DNA from: an uncultured Dyadobacter sp.
GTDB taxonomy: Bacteria > Bacteroidota > Bacteroidia > Cytophagales > Spirosomataceae
Length of the DNA stretch: 18,232 bases
Direction: 5' to 3'
Assembly (NCBI GenBank): GCA_937880795.1
Contig: CALGRQ010000002.1
Span: forward strand, 1-18,232
Part shown: one piece after another, positions 14,396 through 18,232 of the stretch
How positions within the stretch are numbered: position 1 is the first letter of the stretch
Layout: the number at the start of each line of letters is the position of its first letter
Notes under the pieces: generated by a model
What the model was told of the DNA's origin: nothing
Seen by the model: the letters and a program-made list of their open reading frames with translations, nothing else
The model's database searches: none
Position numbers and translations under genes: made by a program

Positions 14396-14481
14396 ATCTT
14401 CCTTTTTGAGTTCACTTGTCGATGTCCAAAATTTGTGCCATATTAACAATCATCAATAGATCAAGATGTTACACAAAACAA

Positions 14482-14501
14482 ACTGTTCAAAAACGAACAG
14501 T
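14482..14501. promoter_or_regulatory. Palindrome in a divergent intergenic region (candidate operator)
   Basis: ACTGTTC (14482-14488) and GAACAGT (14495-14501) form a perfect 7-bp inverted repeat with a 6-bp spacer. It lies between the divergent starts of the FtsX-like permease gene (14395) and the small operon (14692), 87 bp from the permease start. The rest of this 296-bp intergenic stretch shows no ORF, terminator or clear promoter consensus. Confidence 0.4.
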
Positions 14502-14691
14502 CCTGTCCGATATCATCTGTCCCGTCTTCCCCCTCACATTGTCCTGAATTCCATCCTGTTAATACAAGCAATAGCATTTAGTTTGTATCCGAATTAGAAG
14601 AAGCGCCCACAAAGCTATTTATCCTCCTCTAAAAACAAGTTGCAAGACCGAGAAACCACCTATTTATTCTATCACTGAAACAAGAAAACGT

Positions 14692-15096
14692 ATGGAAACT
14701 TTTGACTGGAAGGAAGATGTGCACCTGCTTTGTAATACCGCTAAAAGTTTTCCCGATGGGATACAGGAATCGTTTGACGGGTTGGAAAACAACGTTCCCG
14801 AAGTCGAAAAGCGTACCTGGTATGGCATATCCTACATGAACGAAAAAGGAGAAATCATATACAAAGCCGCGCTTAACAAGCTGACTCCCGGTGAAGCAAC
14901 TGAATTTGAAAGCTTCACAATAACCAAGGGAACTTATCTTTCAGAAGTCATCACCGACTGGATGAAAAATCCGGCTCAAATTGGTGAATCTTTTCAAAAA
15001 TTATTGACGGATCCTCGGTTGGATACTTCCTTCCCTTGCGTGGAATGGTATTACAGTGCAGACGATGTACGGTGCATGATCAGGCTACGGGATTAG
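14692..15096 (+). CDS. GyrI-like effector-binding domain protein (stand-alone)
   Basis: A 134-residue cytoplasmic protein without signal peptide or DNA-binding domain. The pattern WYGISYMNEKGEIIYKAAL (43-61), then PGEATEFESFTITKGTYLSEVI and a C-terminal CVEWYYSADDVRCMIRLRD, resembles GyrI-like/SOUL-fold small-molecule-binding domains. In these, a 'I..GTY' strand precedes a helix and the chain ends in a 'E.Y....D....I.L' hairpin. Such domains usually sit behind MerR or AraC HTH modules, but stand-alone versions occur in Bacteroidota. It is the first gene of a likely four-gene operon, 44 bp before the SRPBCC gene. No Shine-Dalgarno sequence is evident. The call rests on remembered family patterns; the ligand is unknown. 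Confidence 0.5.
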   Translation: METFDWKEDVHLLCNTAKSFPDGIQESFDGLENNVPEVEKRTWYGISYMNEKGEIIYKAALNKLTPGEATEFESFTITKGTYLSEVITDWMKNPAQIGESFQKLLTDPRLDTSFPCVEWYYSADDVRCMIRLRD

Positions 15097-15140
15097 CCCA
15101 AGCTATGCTAACTACCTGACGCCCCAAAAACCAATAAGCC

Positions 15141-15566
15141 ATGGATCAAAAATACCTACACCAACTTACCGCCAAAACGATCATTAAAAAGCCGATCGAA
15201 ACCGTTTGGCATCACTGGAACCACCCTGCCTCCATTGTGCAATGGAACATTCCATTCCCCGATTGGCATTGTCCGCAGGCGATCAATCATCTTTATGTAG
15301 GCGGGCAGTTTCTATATCAAATGGAAAAACAGGACGGTAGCGAAGGATTTAACTATACAGGAAAATACGATTCCATTATTCCTCATCAGCGCATTGAAAC
15401 TACGGGGGACGATGGCCGAAAAACCATTGTCGAATTTTTCGCTGATCCAAGTGGCACCCTCATCCTCGAAACTTTTGAAGCAGACCCACATACCCCGCTG
15501 GCGATCCAACAGGAGTTTACCCATTCGGTATTAAACAACTTTAAAAAGTTCGTGGAAGGTACTTAG
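15141..15566 (+). CDS. SRPBCC / AHSA1-like protein
   Basis: A 141-residue single-domain START-like (SRPBCC) protein of the AHSA1 (activator of Hsp90 ATPase homologue 1-like) type. It begins with the hallmark strand and helix ITKTIIKKP-like pattern (AKTIIKKPIETVWHHWNHPASIVQWN). It continues with YVGGQFLYQM, FNYTGKYDSIIPHQRIETT and ILETFEADPHTPLAIQQEFTHSVLNNFKKFVE, the typical '.G.Y..I.P...I.......' and C-terminal helix layout. Members bind hydrophobic ligands in a helix-grip cavity. Bacterial ones are usually uncharacterised and often near ArsR-type or GyrI-like genes; here a GyrI-like gene precedes it by 44 bp and a DoxX gene follows after 50 bp. Family call is confident; ligand and function are unknown. 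Confidence 0.87.
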   Translation: MDQKYLHQLTAKTIIKKPIETVWHHWNHPASIVQWNIPFPDWHCPQAINHLYVGGQFLYQMEKQDGSEGFNYTGKYDSIIPHQRIETTGDDGRKTIVEFFADPSGTLILETFEADPHTPLAIQQEFTHSVLNNFKKFVEGT

Positions 15567-15616
15567 AGACATCTATAAAGGAAGATTCATTTTTTTAACC
15601 TAAAAAATACATTGAT

Positions 15617-15997
15617 ATGAAAATTGCCGTACTGATTACCCGCGTGCTCCTTGGTTTAATTTTCCTGGCTTCTGCCATTGTAGTGCTGTTCAACCTGGTG
15701 CCCGCCCCGCCACTTACGGGTAACGTAAAGACTTTCAATGACGGCCTGATGGCGACGGGTTATTTTATACCGATGCTCAAAAGTATAGAACTACTCTGTG
15801 GACTGGCTCTAATCACGGGCCTCTTTGTCCCCCTGGCTTTGGTTGTGCTTTTTCCCATTACCGTTCATATTTTTATATACCACCTCCTGATGGCACCCGA
15901 TGGCCTCATTGTGGGTGCGGTATTACTGGTAGCACACCTGTTTCTAGCCTATTATTACCGCAAAAGTTATGCGCCCTTATTCAAGATAAAACCTTAA
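15617..15997 (+). CDS. DoxX family integral membrane protein
   Basis: A 126-residue inner-membrane protein with four predicted transmembrane helices (about 4-26, 46-68, 72-92, 96-115). VLLGLIFLASAIVVLFNLVP, the short soluble loop with FNDGLMATGYFIPMLKSIELLCGLALITG, and PDGLIVGAVLLVAHLFLAYYYRKSYAPLF fit DoxX-like proteins. They often start 'R..LG..F...G' and have 'K..E...G..L..G'. The family includes thiosulfate:quinone oxidoreductase subunits and MmpS/SodA-linked stress proteins, but most small members have no known activity. It lies within the four-gene run 14692-16312, 50 bp after the SRPBCC gene and 36 bp before the FDLEDCD gene. SRPBCC next to DoxX is a common pairing in Bacteroidota. Confidence 0.85.
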   Translation: MKIAVLITRVLLGLIFLASAIVVLFNLVPAPPLTGNVKTFNDGLMATGYFIPMLKSIELLCGLALITGLFVPLALVVLFPITVHIFIYHLLMAPDGLIVGAVLLVAHLFLAYYYRKSYAPLFKIKP

Positions 15998-16033
15998 ATG
16001 GACGCTTGTTCAACGTTATAACACACATGAAAG

Positions 16034-16312
16034 ATGATAGAAGTATTTAAAACCAACGTTACCGAGGCACACACCGCCCGGTTCCTCATCGAACAAATCC
16101 AATTTCATTTTGATGGCTATATGGCCAATTTCGATCTGGAAGATTGCGACCATATCCTACGGATTCAGTCCAAAGGAGCACCCATCCATTCCATCTTAAT
16201 CATTTTGTTATTGGAAAAGCTGGGCTATCGGATTGAAGTATTGCCCGATGAAATTCCATCTTTTTTTCAACCCATCGGTTATGGTTCCGGGCATACTGCT
16301 TCGGAATACTAG
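16034..16312 (+). CDS. Small conserved protein with FDLEDCD motif, ferredoxin-like (HMA-like) fold suspected
   Basis: A 92-residue cytoplasmic protein. The N-terminus MIEVFKTNVTEAHTARFLIEQI, then NFDLEDCDHILRI (32-44) and a second helix-strand unit (IHSILIILLLEKLGYRIEVLPDE), gives a beta-alpha-beta-beta-alpha-beta order like that of heavy-metal-associated domains. There is no CXXC metal site; the only Cys is C38 in the FDLEDCD motif. Similar 70-90-residue Bacteroidota proteins share the MIEVFKTNV start and the FDLEDCD motif, but none I recall has a defined function. The tail after residue 73 (PSFFQPIGYGSGHTASEY) appears disordered. It is the last gene of the probable operon and a terminator follows 38 bp later. 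The fold is inferred. Confidence 0.62.
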   Translation: MIEVFKTNVTEAHTARFLIEQIQFHFDGYMANFDLEDCDHILRIQSKGAPIHSILIILLLEKLGYRIEVLPDEIPSFFQPIGYGSGHTASEY

Positions 16313-16349
16313 AACCGGTTAGAAAGAAATCGGGTAGCGTAAAAAAGTC

Positions 16350-16393
16350 AGGTCTGTTGGGTGAGCTCCGTCTCCATCCGCCAGACCTTTTTT
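16350..16393 (+). terminator. Intrinsic terminator with a long structured loop, after the small operon
   Basis: AGGTCTG (16350-16356) pairs with CAGACCT (16382-16388) and is followed by a T6 run (16388-16393). The 25-nt loop can extend the stem imperfectly (TGGGTG with CATCCG) after one mismatch. Six A (16341-16346) lie upstream. It is 38 bp beyond the stop codon of the FDLEDCD protein gene. Confidence 0.75.
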
Positions 16394-16439
16394 CATGTGT
16401 TGCCTCTTTAAAAAAAGACGGAAAAACCAATCACTGAAA

Positions 16440-16456
16440 TGTTAATTTCGTTAACA
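16440..16456. promoter_or_regulatory. Palindrome upstream of the gluconate-2-dehydrogenase-like operon
   Basis: TGTTAA and TTAACA form a perfect 6-bp inverted repeat with a 5-bp spacer (TTTCG), about 160 bp before the start at 16616. It may be an operator. The 7-bp gap between TGTTA and TAACA does not fit the 6-bp spacing of a classical CRP/FNR site. Confidence 0.25.
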
Positions 16457-16615
16457 CCCACATGAATCAGACAGAAGTTATTTAATTTGGTGAAATTTTA
16501 CAATTACCAATCCTCCAATAGTACGCTTTTGAAGAGGCCTGGTATATATCAAAAAAACAATACGGATCTGATTTTCAGAGCCGATCCTATATAGAGATAA
16601 ACAATTATAACCAAA

Positions 16616-17146
16616 ATGAACCGTAGAGAAGCAATTGAAAAAATAACCCTCATGCTGGGCGGTGTTATGGCTGCTCCCCTGATGGCAGGAGCTATGGGCG
16701 AAAAATTAAATTTTGGTCCATCCCTGGACATTTCACCAGAACAGGAAGCTTTGCTGGCAGAAATTGCCGACGTGATTATCCCTACCACCGGCACACCTGG
16801 CGCCAAAGCGGCTGGCGTCGAGAAATTTATCACCCGTGTGGTGCGTGACTGCTACCAGATCGACGAACAGAAAAAGTTTTATGCAGGGGTAGAAAAGCTG
16901 GATAAGGACAGCAAAGAAGTATATCAGAAAGGTTTCGCCGCTTTGGACGCAACGCAGAAAAAAGAAATGCTCACCAAAGCAACCCAAACGGATAAACCAT
17001 TTTTCCTGCAAATGAAAGGCTTAACCGTGACCGGTTATTTTACTTCGGAAATTGGTGCTACCAAAGCGCTGGATTACCTCCCTATCCCCGGGCGATTTGA
17101 AGGTACATGGCCCATGCCCAAAGGACAAAAAAGCTGGGCTATATAA
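16616..17146 (+). CDS. Gluconate 2-dehydrogenase subunit 3 family protein (Tat-signalled small subunit)
   Basis: A 176-residue small subunit of a membrane or periplasmic flavoprotein dehydrogenase. Residues 1-28 form a Tat-type signal (MNRREAIEKITLMLGGVMAAPLMAGA, twin Arg R3-R4). The core segment LLAEIADVIIPTTGTPGAKAAGV (46-68) is diagnostic of Gluconate_2-dh3, the gamma subunit of FAD-dependent gluconate and glucose dehydrogenases. The C-terminus (GYFTSEIGATKALDYLPIPGRFEGTWPMPKG) is also typical. In known complexes the gamma subunit's Tat signal carries the folded catalytic GMC subunit across the membrane, and here the GMC gene starts 36 bp downstream with no signal peptide of its own. The twin-Arg motif is shorter than the SRRxFLK consensus, but this is common in Bacteroidota (NRREAI). 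Substrate unknown. Confidence 0.88.
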   Translation: MNRREAIEKITLMLGGVMAAPLMAGAMGEKLNFGPSLDISPEQEALLAEIADVIIPTTGTPGAKAAGVEKFITRVVRDCYQIDEQKKFYAGVEKLDKDSKEVYQKGFAALDATQKKEMLTKATQTDKPFFLQMKGLTVTGYFTSEIGATKALDYLPIPGRFEGTWPMPKGQKSWAI

Positions 17147-17181
17147 CGATAACGATTCCCTTATCCATCAAGCATTAAAAA

Positions 17182-18232
17182 ATGGCGAATTTAAATATTG
17201 ACGCAGTAAAAGACATTACCTACGATGCCATCGTAATTGGCTCTGGGGTATCTGGCGGTTGGGCCGCAAAAGAATTGACCGAAAAAGGACTTAAAGTGTT
17301 GATGCTTGAAAAAGGCAAAAACCTGGAACACGTAACCGGTTATGAAAATGCCCTGAAAGCGCCGTGGGAAACGCAGTACAATGGCCGTTTAACGGTAAAA
17401 CAAAAAGAAACGCATCCGTTCCTGTCCCGCGACTACCCGTACAATGAAATGACGGAAAAGTACTGGATGAACGATATGGATTCTCCCTACGAAGAAAAGA
17501 AAAGATTCGACTGGTTCCGGCCGAATATCGTGGGAGGTAAATCTATCATGTGGGGACGTCAGTCGTACCGTTTGAGTGACCTCGACTTTGAAGCCAACTT
17601 AAAGGATGGTATCGCCGTTGACTGGCCTATACGCTATAAAGACATTGCTCCCTGGTACTCTTACGTAGAAAAACATGTGGGTATATCGGGTGAGAAATTA
17701 GGACTTCCACACCTTCCGGACAGCGATTTCATCGCACCGATGGATATGTATTTCGTAGAGAAAGAGGTTCGTAAAAGACTGGAAAAACAATTCCCGGGTC
17801 GCCACATGACCATCGGCCGTGTCGCCAACTTGTCGAAACCTACGCAGGCACAGCTGGATGGTGGGCGTGGTCCTTGTCAGTATAGAAACAAGTGTTCGCT
17901 GGGCTGTCCTTATGGTGCCTATTTCAGTACGCAGTCCAGTACGTTGCCTCCGGCCCTTAAAACAGGTCGTTTAACGCTACGTCCCGACTCCGTGGTGAGA
18001 GAAATTGTATATGACAAAAAAACGCAGAAAGCGACCGGTGTACGTGTAACCGACTCAGTTACCCTGGAAGACAGAGAATACCATGCTAAAATCGTATTCG
18101 TTTGCGCCAGTGCTATTGGCTCTACGCTGGTTTTGTTAAACTCTATCTCAGACCGCTTCCCGAATGGTTTAGGAAACGATTCAGGCGAGTTGGGTCACAA
18201 CCTGATGGACCACCATTTCCGTACAGGCGCAA
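17182..18232 (+). CDS. GMC family oxidoreductase, 5' part (runs off window)
   Basis: An open frame from the ATG at 17182 to the window end encodes the first 350 residues of a flavoprotein, with no stop codon. The FAD-binding Rossmann motif is YDAIVIGSGVSGGWAAKELTEKG (G20, G22, G25) with E43 in LMLEKG. A second conserved block, RPNIVGGKSIMWGRQSYR (about 113-130), corresponds to the GMC 'GG(S/T)S..W' flavin-contact segment. C232, C238 and C242 form CX5CX3CP in the segment CQYRNKCSLGCPYGAYFS. There is no signal peptide, consistent with piggy-back export by the Tat-signalled subunit encoded upstream. Members oxidise sugars, polyols or gluconate and pass electrons to a cytochrome, which would be expected downstream. 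Full-length relatives are about 550-570 residues. The catalytic His/Asn lies beyond the edge. Confidence 0.92.
   Translation, partial: MANLNIDAVKDITYDAIVIGSGVSGGWAAKELTEKGLKVLMLEKGKNLEHVTGYENALKAPWETQYNGRLTVKQKETHPFLSRDYPYNEMTEKYWMNDMDSPYEEKKRFDWFRPNIVGGKSIMWGRQSYRLSDLDFEANLKDGIAVDWPIRYKDIAPWYSYVEKHVGISGEKLGLPHLPDSDFIAPMDMYFVEKEVRKRLEKQFPGRHMTIGRVANLSKPTQAQLDGGRGPCQYRNKCSLGCPYGAYFSTQSSTLPPALKTGRLTLRPDSVVREIVYDKKTQKATGVRVTDSVTLEDREYHAKIVFVCASAIGSTLVLLNSISDRFPNGLGNDSGELGHNLMDHHFRTGA

Larger units (their letters stand above)
16313..16615. other. Intergenic region between the small operon and the dehydrogenase genes
   Basis: This 303-bp stretch holds the operon terminator (16350-16393), then AT-rich DNA with no convincing ORF. 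A palindrome TGTTAA-N5-TTAACA is at 16440-16456. A small hairpin nests CTGA/TCAG (16568-16578) inside GGATC/GATCC (16564-16587), in the likely 5' leader of the next gene. No clear TAnnTTTG promoter box was found. Confidence 0.5.

Noticed and set aside
14396..14449. Longer N-terminus for the FtsX-like permease from the ATG at 14449
   Set aside because: The extra 18 residues (MLIWHKFWTSTSELKKED) are absent from the usual family start, and the ATG at 14395 has a good AGGAAG ribosome site.

Overview
The window most resembles a chromosomal segment from a Bacteroidota bacterium of the Cytophagales type (Dyadobacter/Spirosoma-like). This is inferred from gene content: an orphan MacB/FtsX-like permease of about 800 residues, a cellobiose-2-epimerase-like protein, a Tat-signalled Gfo/Idh/MocA oxidoreductase, and a gluconate-2-dehydrogenase-subunit-3/GMC pair. 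Shine-Dalgarno sequences are mostly weak, and two TACCTTTG boxes match the Bacteroidota -7 consensus TAnnTTTG. I see no rRNA, tRNA, CRISPR array, insertion sequence or phage gene. Both ends cut through genes: a YdeI-like protein on the left and a GMC oxidoreductase on the right.

Layout. 1-3400 (+): the YdeI/OmpD-associated tail, an AGE/cellobiose 2-epimerase-like enzyme, a CsbD-like stress protein with its own terminator, and a 3-hydroxyacyl-CoA-dehydrogenase-family protein. 3460-7684: a proline-catabolism region with an AraC-family regulator (-), proline dehydrogenase (-) and, divergently, 1-pyrroline-5-carboxylate dehydrogenase (+). Together the two enzymes would convert proline to glutamate, as two separate proteins rather than a fused PutA. 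7701-8999 (-): a secreted-type Gfo/Idh/MocA oxidoreductase. 9263-10486 (+): a NYN-nuclease/LOTUS-domain protein followed by a YjbQ protein. 10500-14395 (-): a phosphate-selective-porin-like outer-membrane protein and an FtsX-like permease. 14692-16312 (+): four small genes, probably one operon: GyrI-like, AHSA1/SRPBCC, DoxX and a small FDLEDCD protein. 16616-18232 (+): a Tat-signalled gluconate-2-dehydrogenase-subunit-3-like protein and the start of its GMC flavoprotein partner.

Strong intrinsic terminators separate several units: after csbD, after proline dehydrogenase, between pruA and the Gfo/Idh gene, between the permease and the porin gene, and after the four-gene operon.

Most of the window is ordinary accessory metabolism, and I do not see a clearly new defence or mobile system. 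The best leads are these. (1) A TGATAATA(T/C)TTG motif occurs as an 11-bp inverted repeat upstream of the AraC gene and again between the divergent proline genes, suggesting local regulation. (2) A signal-less GMC protein with a CX5CX3CP cluster follows a Tat-signalled small subunit. (3) A NYN-LOTUS protein is paired with YjbQ. (4) The small GyrI-like/SRPBCC/DoxX/FDLEDCD operon has no assigned role.
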